Shown: positions 47,666-57,032 of the stretch, one piece after another
How positions within the stretch are numbered: position 1 is the first letter of the stretch
Layout: each line of letters opens with the position of its first letter
Assembly: GCA_029624815.1 (NCBI GenBank)
Contig: JARSSH010000044.1
Coordinates: 1 to 64,000, forward strand
Direction: 5' to 3'
Source of the DNA: Candidatus Competibacter sp.
GTDB lineage: Bacteria; Pseudomonadota; Gammaproteobacteria; Competibacterales; Competibacteraceae
Length of the DNA: 64,000 nucleotides
Made by a program: the position numbers and the translations under genes
The notes under the pieces: generated by a model
What the model saw: only the letters and a program-made list of their open reading frames with translations
The model's database searches: none
What the model was told of the DNA's origin: nothing

Positions 47666-48139
47666 ATGAACGCCGCGACCATCGTCGATCCGCTCCACAG
47701 CAAGGCGTTGCCGGATCTGGTGAGCAAGCTGCTGGTGGCTCGCCAGCAAAGTCTGGTGTTGTACAACAAGCTGGCGGCGCTAAAACCGTTCACGCTGGCC
47801 GAGCCGGTTCGGCACCTACTGCGACAGTTCCGCCAGTCGCTGATCGACTACCTGGCGCTGGGGCCATTCGAGGTCTATCAGGCGCTGGAAGAGCAACCGC
47901 TGGACTCGCCTTTTGGTCCCGCCCGCGATCTGGCCCGGCAGCTTTATGCGTCCATCGCCAGCACCACTCAGGTGGCGCTGGCCTTTCACGACCGCTACGG
48001 CGGCACGCCGCCCGCCGCGGATCTGGCCGGACTGGGGGACGATCTGTCGCGTTTGGGCGAGAATCTGGCCGAACGCATTGAGCTGGAGGATCGGATCGTT
48101 GCCGCGATTTGCCGCGTTGGCGCCACGCTGACGGCCTGA
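47666..48139 (+). CDS. rsd: Rsd/AlgQ-family anti-sigma70 protein
   Basis: A 157-residue all-helical protein matching Rsd/AlgQ by pattern: SKLLVARQQSLVLYNKLAALKP, LLRQFRQSLIDYLALGPFEVYQ and ERIELEDRIVAAI near the end. Rsd binds sigma70 in stationary phase and frees core polymerase for other sigma factors. The divergent sequence makes the call less than certain. Its 3' end converges on the diguanylate cyclase gene (16 bases). Confidence 0.82.
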   Translation: MNAATIVDPLHSKALPDLVSKLLVARQQSLVLYNKLAALKPFTLAEPVRHLLRQFRQSLIDYLALGPFEVYQALEEQPLDSPFGPARDLARQLYASIASTTQVALAFHDRYGGTPPAADLAGLGDDLSRLGENLAERIELEDRIVAAICRVGATLTA

Positions 48140-48155
48140 GCGGGCACGGCGCGGG

Positions 48156-49835
48156 CTATTGCGGTTCGAGTGGCGGCGCGCCGAAATCGGCCCGGTTGCG
48201 CCCCGCCTGCTTGGCCCGATACATCGCGGCGTCGGCGGCATCCAGCAGTAATTGAGTGTCGCCGCCATCGCGTGGAAACACGGCGAACCCGATGCTGGCG
48301 CCGACCTGGAACACCGCGTCCTGCCAGTGGATCGGCTGCGACACGGCATTCAGAACGGTATCGGCGATCCGCCGCCACCCTTCCGGATGGCGCTGGTCGG
48401 GCAGGAGCAGCACGAATTCGTCGCCGCCGTAACGGGCTACCGTGTCGCTCTCGCGCACGCATCGGCACAGCCGGTTGGCGATTTCCCGCAATACCGCATC
48501 GCCGGCTTCGTGGCCCACGGAATCGTTGATGGGTTTGAACCGATCCAGATCGACGAACGCGATGGCGAAACGGGTGTGTTGGCGGGTGGCGATGAGGAGG
48601 ATTCGCTCCAGGCGATCCAGCAACAGCGCCCGGTTCGGCAGGCCGGTCAGGCGATCGTGAAAGGCCAGGTGCTCCAGGCGCAGTTTCTGGGCATTCTGTT
48701 CGGTGATGTCCACGCCGACCACGACGATGCGACCGCCGGCGCCCTCGCCGATCCGCAGGGCTTCGAACTGATAGGTTTGTTCCGGCCCGGCGGCGCTCGG
48801 AAACCCGGCCTGGGTGGTCGCGTGACCGGCGCGATGGGCTTGGTGGAATAGCGTCCGCAGCGGGTGGTCGGGCGACGCCAGCGCGGGCAGGGATGACCAG
48901 AGTCGTCCGATCAGCGGGGTTCCGGGGCTGCCGATCAGCGCGCCGGTGGCATGATTGGCGAGCAGAATGACCCCCGCGCCGTCGAGGACGCAGACGAAGC
49001 CGGGAATGGATCGCACCAGCGCCAGGGTCAAGTCGTGTTCCCGCACCAGTTCCTGATTGCGCTGGCCCAAATCCCGGGTCCGTTCGGCAACCCGCCGTTC
49101 CAGATCGGCGTTGACGGCGGTGATCAGGGCATGACTTTCGCTCACCTCGCGCAGTAGCTGGTTGAAGCCCTGTTGCAGGGTAGCGATTTCGGCGATTTCC
49201 ACCGGACCCAGGTCGATTTGTCGTTGTTGGTTCGACGCGGCGAGCCGGCCTACTTGCTCCGAAAAACGGGTCAGCGGTTTCACCACCAGTATCCGCGCCA
49301 ATCCGGCCAACATCACTCCCAGGAACAGCAGTTGCGCGAGGGTGGACAAGCCAACCGACAGGGCAGTGCCTTTCAGATGGGCGAGCGCCTTGGCTTCGCT
49401 TGAAGCGATGCGCAGGGTGCCGAGCGTCTCCAGTTGTCCATCTTCGAAGCGGTGGTACAAGGTTTGGCGCACCGTGAGGTCTGGCGGGGGCGTCCCGGTT
49501 TCCGCCGCGCGGTGGGTGGCGCCGATGCGACCATGCGGATCGGCGATTTCCACCATCGTGACCAGTTCGTGTTCGCCGATGCCGGCGGCCAGCGAGTTCA
49601 GAAGCTCTTGCTGATAGTCCCACAGGGCGGAAGCGGCGCCGGGGGCGAAAGTGCTCGCCAGCGAGTTCAGGGAATCAACGATGTTCTGCCGGATGTAGCG
49701 GTATTCAAAATACAACTGAATGCCGGTGATCCCGACGGCGAACGCCAGATACCACGCCATCGCCTTGCGTAGCAGGACGCGCGCCAGAGGATGGGAGGTT
49801 TTCACCGCGTCGGGTCCGAACAGGCGATCCGGCAT
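48156..49835 (-). CDS. membrane diguanylate cyclase (sensor, HAMP, PAS, GGDEF)
   Basis: A 559-residue protein. TM1 is at about 22-42 and a periplasmic sensor of about 120 residues follows. TM2 at about 165-187, a HAMP region, a coiled coil, a PAS domain and a C-terminal GGDEF domain complete it. RYGGDEFVLLL is intact, and RESD five residues before it is a normal product-inhibition I-site. It should make cyclic di-GMP and be feedback-inhibited. ATG 49835 is chosen; GTG 49805 is also possible. A degraded solute-binding-like fragment lies immediately upstream. Confidence 0.92.
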   Translation of the reverse strand: MPDRLFGPDAVKTSHPLARVLLRKAMAWYLAFAVGITGIQLYFEYRYIRQNIVDSLNSLASTFAPGAASALWDYQQELLNSLAAGIGEHELVTMVEIADPHGRIGATHRAAETGTPPPDLTVRQTLYHRFEDGQLETLGTLRIASSEAKALAHLKGTALSVGLSTLAQLLFLGVMLAGLARILVVKPLTRFSEQVGRLAASNQQRQIDLGPVEIAEIATLQQGFNQLLREVSESHALITAVNADLERRVAERTRDLGQRNQELVREHDLTLALVRSIPGFVCVLDGAGVILLANHATGALIGSPGTPLIGRLWSSLPALASPDHPLRTLFHQAHRAGHATTQAGFPSAAGPEQTYQFEALRIGEGAGGRIVVVGVDITEQNAQKLRLEHLAFHDRLTGLPNRALLLDRLERILLIATRQHTRFAIAFVDLDRFKPINDSVGHEAGDAVLREIANRLCRCVRESDTVARYGGDEFVLLLPDQRHPEGWRRIADTVLNAVSQPIHWQDAVFQVGASIGFAVFPRDGGDTQLLLDAADAAMYRAKQAGRNRADFGAPPLEPQ

Positions 49836-50101
49836 TCGTCCGGTTCCCGCGCTTCGATGATCGGCCGGATGCCGATCGGGGATTTCCGGGTTTGCGGCGC
49901 GCGGACCAGGGACGGGCGGCCAACCGCGAGGCTTTGGCCATCGAGCGGACCCTGGATGATCGCGGGGGGAGGAAAATCGAGGGTGCGCCAAACGATGACC
50001 GGTTTTCCCTGGGCCAACATCGGCGCGGCGACCGCCGACAGGAGCGGAGGGCCGAATAGTGCCGGGATGCGGCGATGCGGTTGAATCCCGGCGCGACGAT
50101 T
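49802..50101 (-). pseudogene. possible remnant of a periplasmic solute-binding gene
   Basis: In one minus-strand frame the bases encode a signal-peptide-like stretch (PALFGPPLLSAVAAPMLAQG), then VIVWRTLDFPPPAIIQGPLDGQ. The last part resembles the start of solute-binding proteins that carry DFPPFFI-x-GP-x-GQG. After that the frame loses resemblance and ends within the start of the cyclase gene. No ATG was found for the whole frame. Such binding proteins are often encoded beside membrane cyclases, so a decayed partner is plausible. The remainder of 49836-50200 holds nothing else I can support. Confidence 0.35.
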
Positions 50102-50200
50102 TATGGCGATTCCCTCCCTTGTGGCACTGTAACTATATTAGTGTATTTATTAGGGTATTTGCATGACCTCAATGCCGGTTTTCCGATGGCGGGGCCTGCG

Positions 50201-51082
50201 TCAATACCCGCGCAGCCATTCGGGCCGCAGCCGCGTCCTGCCAGCCAGCGCCTGTTGCAGTTGCGCCAGCAACCGCTCGCGATCCCGGGACAGCGTCCCG
50301 GCCAGCGCCAGGGCGTTGGAGGCGTGGTTGGAGCGGAACACCAGCGGTTTTGGCGGGTTCAAGCGTTCGAGCAGCCGGGTCTGTTCCATCAGCAGCGCCC
50401 GGTCGTCCTGCTCCTGGAAGGTCTCGCGGAACTTGCGGTGAAATTCCTCGTGGATCGAGGGATCGATCATCAATTGCAGGGTGGACAGGTAATCCAGCTC
50501 CACCTGGTTGACCAGATCGGCGGTGGCGTCGATATGCTCCCGCCAGTACGCTTGCCCGCCCAGCCCGAGAATCATCGTCGCCGACAGAATGAATCCCGCC
50601 TGTTTGGCCTTGGTCAGCCCGGTGATCATCGTCTCCGGCGTCGCGCCCTTGGTGATCCGCTTGAGCAGATCGGCCGAGCCGGTTTCGATGCCGTAATACA
50701 GCAGCGTCAGCCCGCCCTCCCGCAGTTGCGCCAGCTCCTCCGCCGATTTTTTCAACAGGTTGGCCGGCAGGGCGTAGCTGGACACCCGTTCCAGCCCAGG
50801 AAAGGCGGCATGCAGGGATTCCAGAAGGGTCAGCAGATGGGCGGTTGGCGCGGCCAGGGCGTCGCCGTCGGCCAGGAATACCCGCCGCGTGTCGGAATAG
50901 CGCCGCGCCACGGCCCGAATGTCGGCGTTGACCGCGTCCAGCGGCCGGATGGCGAAAGCCTTGGTCCGGTACATCGAGCAGAAGCTGCACCGGTTGAAGC
51001 TGCAACCCAACGTGGCTTGCAGGATGAAGCTGGTGGCTTCGGAGGGTGGCCGCCAGAGCGGCATGTCGTAGTCGATCGGCAT
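50201..51082 (-). CDS. radical SAM protein
   Basis: A 293-residue radical SAM enzyme. The cluster motif is LGCSFNRCSFCSMY (C-x4-C-x2-C, a spacing seen in one B12-independent branch), followed by FLADGDALAAP and GLTLLYYGIETGSADLL, typical barrel strands. C-terminal residues form a helical tail with FRSNHASNALALAGTL, conserved in this branch. The substrate is unknown. It stands alone, with the AT-rich island upstream. Confidence 0.88.
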   Translation of the reverse strand: MPIDYDMPLWRPPSEATSFILQATLGCSFNRCSFCSMYRTKAFAIRPLDAVNADIRAVARRYSDTRRVFLADGDALAAPTAHLLTLLESLHAAFPGLERVSSYALPANLLKKSAEELAQLREGGLTLLYYGIETGSADLLKRITKGATPETMITGLTKAKQAGFILSATMILGLGGQAYWREHIDATADLVNQVELDYLSTLQLMIDPSIHEEFHRKFRETFQEQDDRALLMEQTRLLERLNPPKPLVFRSNHASNALALAGTLSRDRERLLAQLQQALAGRTRLRPEWLRGY

Positions 51083-51317
51083 AGGGTGGCCTCTTCGGAT
51101 GCGCCGCGTCCGTCGGCAATTGGCTTACCATCGATTCGTTGCGCGTTATGTCGCTCGTGGGCAATGAAATCCGACTGGTTTGGAAGCCGCCTCGACGGAA
51201 GACTGTGGATGGCGATAAGTTTCGTGCAAAGTACTCCTTGACTGCTATTTCTTGCTAAAGAGCACTGCCTTATTCAACTGCCTAATACTCAAAGGTCATT
51301 ATACTTGGCGGTGACGA

Positions 51318-52112
51318 TCACTGAGATTTTTCGTTCCGGTGATTGTCAAGTTCATCCAGATATTTATTGATGATCTGATCGAGCCTCCCACTATTTTTCA
51401 GCTTTTGAAGTCCGTCATCGAATTTTTTAACGACATCTGGATGTATGGATTTCTTACTGAACATTGTATGAATTGGTCCTGATATTACCGCAAAGGAACT
51501 GTTAACGATCTCATTTGATAGATTCATATTTTCTAGCTGAGAAATTCCAGAATATGGATCCATAAATAGACCTTGAATCCTTCCGTAACGAAGTTTGTTA
51601 ATGTTGCTTTTATCGTCTTTCACTTCTTCAACCAGCTTTTTGAATTTTGGATTTTTCATTGCTTCATTAAACTGTTTTCCATAGAAATATCCTGTCACTA
51701 TCCCAAAGGTTAAATTTTTTTCAATAAGATCATCGAGTTTTGTTATTTTGTATTTGCCGCTATCGTCTTTTCTAACGAAAAATGCATATGATTCATTCCT
51801 ATAAGGTATAGAGAAATAGGCGTATTTTTCTCTGTCCGGCGATTTTGAAGCACCCATTGCCGCATCCATGTTGCCGTATTCGATGGATACCATGAGTCTT
51901 TGCCATGCAATTCTCATGAAATCTGCCTTGCATCCGGCTTCCTCCAACGCGGCTCTAACGATTTCAAGATCGAGGCCCGCAAAATTACCGTTGCTGTCTT
52001 TGAATTGATAAGGCTCCCATGGTTCCCATCCTACCCTTATTCTGCACTCGGAATATGCGTGAGTAGTTAGGGTAAGTATGGAAATCGCAATTACATATAA
52101 AAATTTTTTCAC
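51318..52112 (-). CDS. periplasmic solute-binding protein, family 3
   Basis: A 264-residue exported protein with signal peptide MKKFLYVIAISILTLTTHAYS and an SBP_bac_3 fold: WEPWEPYQFKDSNGNFAGLD, EIVRAALEEAG, MDAAMGASKSPDREKYAYFS. Family 3 proteins bind amino acids or similar solutes for ABC importers, but no permease or ATPase is adjacent. Base composition is AT-rich, with much AAA/TTT, unlike every neighbour, which points to recent transfer. It could also act as a sensor input rather than a transporter part. Confidence 0.88.
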   Translation of the reverse strand: MKKFLYVIAISILTLTTHAYSECRIRVGWEPWEPYQFKDSNGNFAGLDLEIVRAALEEAGCKADFMRIAWQRLMVSIEYGNMDAAMGASKSPDREKYAYFSIPYRNESYAFFVRKDDSGKYKITKLDDLIEKNLTFGIVTGYFYGKQFNEAMKNPKFKKLVEEVKDDKSNINKLRYGRIQGLFMDPYSGISQLENMNLSNEIVNSSFAVISGPIHTMFSKKSIHPDVVKKFDDGLQKLKNSGRLDQIINKYLDELDNHRNEKSQ

Positions 52113-52333
52113 GTTGAAACTCCTTAATCAAATAATATCGTGAGACGGACCCCTTGTCTGGACAATTTCAGCCGAATTTAAGGTGGATCGTGTGTGTTAA
52201 GCGACAGGGTTGCCACCTGTCGGCATAAACATCGGCCAGTGTTCGATAGTCTATAGCGACTCTCAAATTTCGTACAGTTCATTAAGGTAGTACTCTGCAA
52301 GGGTAAAACCGCAAGACGAGGCGGAAACGAGCG

Positions 52334-52471
52334 ATGCGGAGGAAAGCGTTCAGTGCGGAGTTGAAAGCGGGGGTGGCGCTGGAAGCGCTGGCCGGCTGCT
52401 AGACGGCCGACGAAATTGCGGGTGCCCTACGAGAGATCCATCCCCGCCCTACGCGCTACGGGGTGCGGCAT
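52334..52471 (+). pseudogene. IS3-family transposase OrfA remnant
   Basis: The frame MRRKAFSAELKAGVALEALA-GC, stop, TADEIAGAL is the N terminus of an IS3-type OrfA (usual form: RKRYSAEFKAKVALEAL), interrupted by a TAG and ended by a TGA. No OrfB is present. The stretch 52140-52333 upstream, starting near CGTGAGACGGACCCC, may include the IS end but has no gene. Bases 52472-52604 show no clear homology. The element is dead. Confidence 0.7.
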
Positions 52472-52604
52472 CGGTGATGCCCGCCGATACGATTACGATT
52501 GGCCGACCCTGGCGGGTGCGTCTGAAGATGCGCGAGGTCCGCCAGCGTAGCGATGCGGCGAAAGTCAGCTATACGCCGACCCAACTGATCGAGCGCGTCT
52601 GACC

Positions 52605-53441
52605 CTACACCGGACAAGCCAGAACGATGGCCTGGTTGGCGGGGAAAATGGTCGGATAATCGGCCTTGACGGCGGCGAACAGCTTGTCGAGACGAGCCTT
52701 GACCTTGAGCGGACCATTGAGACCGCCGCGCTCGTTGGCGGCGGCATGGAACTGCACTTCGGGAGAGTCGCGCTCGTCGTGAATCTTGCAGAAGATCAGC
52801 TTGAGCAGTTCCCAGAAGGCTTCCGGTTTCTGTAGGCCCTGGTTGCCGGCGATGTAGTTATGGCAGCGGCGGAAGGCGAACAATAACGCATCCGATGAGG
52901 CGGCTTTCAGTTGATCGAAGCGCGGGCGCTCCGCGTCCTCGTCGCTCTGCCCGTAGCTGGGTAGATCGGGGATTTCCTCGTAGGCGATCTGACCGTCCTT
53001 GACGACCTTGTGGTAGCAGTAGCGCTCCAGGCCGTTGGTCCACATGCCATAGACCGCGTTCGGACAGACGGAAAGGTAGCTGTGCAGTTGGCCGACGCCT
53101 TCCTTGCGATCGCTGGCCTTCACGGTCTGTGCCTTGCACTCAACCACGACGTAACTGTTTTCCTGCGCGTGGTCGGCGTCCGCCGCGAACGCCACCAAAT
53201 CGGCGCGCGGCTTGCGGCTACCGACGCGCAAAACGAACTCCACCGCAATATCCTGTTTCGGGTAGCCGTATTCGCGGACCAGCGACTTGGCGATTTCCTG
53301 CCGGACGTACTCTTCCGGTGTTTCCTCGCGCTGGGTTTGGCCGTCGATGAAATCCAGCACCTTACCTTGCTGGACAATGACGGCGGCTGGACTGGGGGAT
53401 GCGGGTTGATGGGTCATCGGTTTTTGTTGTTGTCGGCCCAT
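52605..53441 (-). pseudogene. type I-like restriction/methylase gene, truncated after the HsdR_N domain
   Basis: The 278 residues are the N-terminal nuclease-type domain seen in large restriction-methylase proteins: FIDGQTQREETPEEYVRQEI, KPRADLV and VVVECKAQ (PD-(D/E)xK core), GVGQLHSYLSVCPN, MWTNGLERYCY, and RRCHNYIAGNQGLQKPEAFW. The adenine methyltransferase part that normally follows is gone. Homology stops at KADYPTIFPANQAI, and a stop comes six residues later, next to the IS3 remnant. The domain could fold alone, but as a restriction enzyme it is broken. ATG 53417 is an alternative start. Confidence 0.82.
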
Positions 53442-53738
53442 CCCGGAGGCGGGGTTTTCGAGGGATGGCCATCCAATTTCTCTGGATTGATTCTAGTGGA
53501 CCCTCAGGTTGAGAATCAAACTATGTGACCGCTTACAATCAATAACACTGAGCATGCTGATTGCCGCTTGAGCAGGTGGTTATTGGTGAATTTTGTCGCA
53601 TTCGGCGGCCGGCTGGCGGTCCGTTTTTCCGCGATAATCGTTTACAATCCCTGCCGCGACCGCTGGTTCCTTTAGGGGTGCGGTTAATTTAACATTATAA
53701 TTTATAAAGCGGATTTTCACTTTTTGTCGAGGCGGCGC

Positions 53739-54179
53739 ATGGCGCGAATCAAATTGGATCTGCCGGCGGATTTTCCGTTTGCCACCGAGCTGCGGGTGCG
53801 GGTCACCGATGTCAATTACGCCGGGCATGTCGGCAACGATGCCTTGCTGGGTTTGTTGCAGGAAGCGCGGGCGCGGTTCCTGGCGCAATACGGACTGGGC
53901 GAACTGGAGATTTTCGGCCTCGGCCTGGTCGTGGCCGACAGCGTCGTCCTCTATAAATCCGAGGCGTTTCCCGGCGAGCGGCTGAGCATCGCGGTGACGG
54001 TGGCCGACTTCAATAAGTATGGCTGCGATTTCGTTTACCGGGTGACCGAGCAGGCCAGCGGGCGCGAAGTGGCGCGAGCCAAGACCGGCATCGTGTTTTT
54101 CGATTACCAAAAACGCGCGGTCCAACCCGTGCCGCAAGCGTTCCTCGATCTGTTCCCAAACGATGCCGCCGTCACTTAA
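53739..54179 (+). CDS. acyl-CoA thioesterase, hot-dog fold
   Basis: A 146-residue 4HBT-type thioesterase: LRVRVTDVNYAGHVGNDALL is the active-site helix region and FNKYGCDFVYRVTEQASG the long strand. GAGG precedes the ATG at 53739; a TTG at 53724 is possible. It overlaps the first GTPase gene by 17 bases, so it belongs to that operon. The acyl substrate is unknown; a role in lipid turnover at the membrane would fit its partners. Confidence 0.85.
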   Translation: MARIKLDLPADFPFATELRVRVTDVNYAGHVGNDALLGLLQEARARFLAQYGLGELEIFGLGLVVADSVVLYKSEAFPGERLSIAVTVADFNKYGCDFVYRVTEQASGREVARAKTGIVFFDYQKRAVQPVPQAFLDLFPNDAAVT

Positions 54180-55704
54180 ACCGTCGCTGTCGCCGGCCGC
54201 CCGGGCCTGGCTGCCGGTCCGCCTGCTGCTGGCCGTGGGCGCTAGCGTGGGCGTCGCCGTGCTGCTGGTGCTGGTGCTGTACATCACCGATCTCGGATTG
54301 TCGGTGTGGGATCGCCTGCAGCGGGCCCCGACCACGTTCTGGGTGATTTACCTGCTGGTGCTGAGCCTGTTGGGCATGGGCGGAGCCTACCTGGTCTGGC
54401 GCGTGTTGCGCTGGGGCCAGCCGGCCGGCAAATCCCGCCCGGCCACGCCCGCCAAGCCGCCGGACGAAAAGACCCTGATCGAGGAACTGGACAAGCGCGG
54501 CGCCGCCGGCGTACCGGTGGACGCCATCCGCGGCGAGTTGGAAGAATTGCAACGGCGGCGGGCGGCGGGCGAGATCGTCGTGGCGGTGTTCGGCGAGATC
54601 AGCACCGGTAAGTCTTCGATGATCCGCGCCTTGCTGCCGGGCACCGACATTGCGGTCGACGTGTGCGGCGGCACCACCCGGGAAGTCACTCATTACACTT
54701 GGACCAGCCCGGCCGGGGATCGGCTGATTCTGGCCGATCTGCCGGGATTGAACGAGGCGGACGGCACGCTGGACCGGGCCGCCCGCGACGAAGCGCTGCG
54801 CGCCCATGTGGTGATCTACGTCTGCGAGGGCGATCTAACCCGCGATCAGTATCAGGCGTTGCGGACGCTGGTGGATCTGGGCAGCCCGGTGATCTTGGCG
54901 CTCAACAAGATCGATCGCTTGATCGGCGGAGAACTGGAACTGGTGCGCGAACGCCTGGGCGAGCGGGTGGGCGAGGAGGTGGAAGTGGCGCCGGTGCAAT
55001 GCGGCGGCGTCGAGGAAGTCACTCGCATCTATCACGACGGTCGCGAGGAAACCACCCTGCGCGAGCGCAAGCCGCGGGTCGACGATCTGCGCCGCGCCTT
55101 GCAGCGCTATCTCGACACCGATCCGCAAGTTTTGGACGGCTTGCGCGATACCGCGGTGTTCGTGCTGGTCCAGCGGAAATTGGATGAGGCGGTCGCCCAA
55201 TACCGGCGCGAACGGGCCGGGGAGATCGTCCAGGGTTATACCCGCAAGGCGGTGTTCGGCGCGCTGGCGGCGGTCGGACCGGGGACCGACGTACTGATCC
55301 AGGGCTATCTGGGCATTCATTTGCTCAAGGAACTGTGCGCGTTGTACGAAGTGCCGGTGCGCGAGGTCGATATGCAACGCTTCCTGGATCTGGCCGGCAA
55401 TCAGATAAAACGCAGTCTCAACCTGTTGCTGGCGCTGGTCGGCAACGTGTTCAAGGCGTTTCCGGGGATGGGTACGGTGGTGGGTGGCATGCTGCACGCC
55501 GTGGTCTATGGGTTGATATTCGAAAGCCTGGGGAAGGCGGTGGCCCGCTCCCTGGAAAGCCGTGGCGACCTGGTGAGCGGACCCACCTTGCGGATGTTCG
55601 AGGATGACTTGAGTGAAAATCTGGAAGCGCGTGCAAAGCGTTTACTCCAACTGGCTTGGACGCGACAGCGAGGCGATGAAGGTGCTGGAACCGCAACCGG
55701 CTAG
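54163..55704 (+). CDS. membrane GTPase with two N-terminal helices (DUF697-like C terminus)
   Basis: A 513-residue protein. Two membrane helices (about 20-43 and 62-85), a short linker, then an Era/dynamin-like G domain: P-loop GEISTGKSS (144-152), switch II DLPGLNE, and NKID for guanine. A C-terminal helical hydrophobic region with AAVGPGTDVLIQGYLGIHLL resembles DUF697. It overlaps the thioesterase by 17 bases and the second GTPase by 92 bases. Confidence 0.85.
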   Translation: MPPSLKPSLSPAARAWLPVRLLLAVGASVGVAVLLVLVLYITDLGLSVWDRLQRAPTTFWVIYLLVLSLLGMGGAYLVWRVLRWGQPAGKSRPATPAKPPDEKTLIEELDKRGAAGVPVDAIRGELEELQRRRAAGEIVVAVFGEISTGKSSMIRALLPGTDIAVDVCGGTTREVTHYTWTSPAGDRLILADLPGLNEADGTLDRAARDEALRAHVVIYVCEGDLTRDQYQALRTLVDLGSPVILALNKIDRLIGGELELVRERLGERVGEEVEVAPVQCGGVEEVTRIYHDGREETTLRERKPRVDDLRRALQRYLDTDPQVLDGLRDTAVFVLVQRKLDEAVAQYRRERAGEIVQGYTRKAVFGALAAVGPGTDVLIQGYLGIHLLKELCALYEVPVREVDMQRFLDLAGNQIKRSLNLLLALVGNVFKAFPGMGTVVGGMLHAVVYGLIFESLGKAVARSLESRGDLVSGPTLRMFEDDLSENLEARAKRLLQLAWTRQRGDEGAGTATG

Positions 55705-56983
55705 CGGCGACGGGCATCTGGCCCTGGCCCGCGAGAGCCTGCGCGAACTGCTGGACGATCAGCGGGTGCCGCCGCCGGTGCGCGCGGCGCTGGCGGAGGA
55801 GTACCGGCAACTGCAACTGTTGCTGGAAAAGATCGAACAGGGCCACATCCATATCGCCGTGTTCGGCCGGGTCAGCGTCGGCAAGTCGGCGTTGCTCAAC
55901 GCCCTGTTGGGCGAGACGCGGTTTTCGACCAGCCCACTGCACGGCGAAACCACCCGCGCCGCTCACGCCCGCTGGCAGGAATACGACGCGGGCGGGGTAT
56001 TCCTGATCGACACGCCCGGCATCAACGAGGTGTCCGGCGAAGCCCGCGAGCAGCTCGCCCACGACGTGGCGAGCCGCAGCGACCTGGTGATGTTCGTGGT
56101 GGACGGCGATATCACCGACACCGAACTGAAGGCGCTGCGGCAGGTGAAGGGCGCGGCCCAGCGGCTGGTGCTGGTGCTGAACAAGATCGACCGCTATACC
56201 CCGACCGATCGCGAGCTGTTGCTGGACACGCTGCGTCGGCGCAGCGCGGGGCTGATCCAGCCGCGGGACATTCTGACCGTCGCCGCCCAGCCGGCCGAGC
56301 GCATCGTGATTCTGGTGGACGCCGAGGGCAACGAGACCGAGACCCGCCGCCGGCCGCCGACCGACGTGAGCGTGTTGCGCGAGCGAATCTGGGACATCCT
56401 CAAGGCCGAGGGAAAGACCATGGCGGCGCTCAACGCCGGCCTGTTCGCCGGTCGCTTCTCCGACCGCTTGAGCCGCGAGATCGTCGCCATCCGCCGCGAC
56501 CTGGCCGACAAGGTGGTGCGCAAATATTGTCTCGCCAAGGGCGTGGCGGTGGCGCTGAACCCCATTCCGGTCGCCGACATTCTGGCGGCGGTCGCCACCG
56601 ACGCGGCGATGGTCGTGCATCTCGGCCGGGTTTACGGCCTACCGATCAACCGGGCCGAGGCGGGCGCGCTGCTCAAGACCATTTTTACCCAATTGGTATT
56701 CCTGATGGGCACGGTCTGGGTCATGAACCTGGTGGCGGCGGCGCTGAAGGGCATCAGCCTGGGGCTGTCGACGGTGGTGACCGCCGGGGCGCAGGGCGCG
56801 GTGGCCTGGTACGGCACCTACGTGGTCGGTCGAGCGGCCGAGCAGTATTTCGCGCAGGGCAAATCATGGGGCGAGGGCGGACCGAAGCGGGTGGTGCAGG
56901 ATATCCTTGACAGTCTGGATCGCGAATCGCTGCTGGCGCAGGCCCGCGACGACATCCTGGCGCGCTTGAAGCCGCTCTTTTGA
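55613..56983 (+). CDS. second membrane-associated GTPase (DUF697-like)
   Basis: A 456-residue protein with P-loop GRVSVGKSALL, switch II DTPGINEVSG, NKID, and a C-terminal hydrophobic part (AVALNPIPVADILAAVATDA; FLMGTVWVMNLVAAALKGI) like DUF697. It has no N-terminal membrane helix, unlike its upstream partner. Start GTG 55613 has GAGG about nine bases upstream but lies 92 bases inside the previous gene; ATG 55676 is the alternative. A pair of unlike GTPases coded in overlap suggests a hetero-oligomer. Confidence 0.85.
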   Translation: MKIWKRVQSVYSNWLGRDSEAMKVLEPQPASGDGHLALARESLRELLDDQRVPPPVRAALAEEYRQLQLLLEKIEQGHIHIAVFGRVSVGKSALLNALLGETRFSTSPLHGETTRAAHARWQEYDAGGVFLIDTPGINEVSGEAREQLAHDVASRSDLVMFVVDGDITDTELKALRQVKGAAQRLVLVLNKIDRYTPTDRELLLDTLRRRSAGLIQPRDILTVAAQPAERIVILVDAEGNETETRRRPPTDVSVLRERIWDILKAEGKTMAALNAGLFAGRFSDRLSREIVAIRRDLADKVVRKYCLAKGVAVALNPIPVADILAAVATDAAMVVHLGRVYGLPINRAEAGALLKTIFTQLVFLMGTVWVMNLVAAALKGISLGLSTVVTAGAQGAVAWYGTYVVGRAAEQYFAQGKSWGEGGPKRVVQDILDSLDRESLLAQARDDILARLKPLF

Positions 56984-57032
56984 GTTCGACCGCAAGGGAG
57001 GAGCCCGCGGTCAAGTGACTGTCCCGTTGCGC

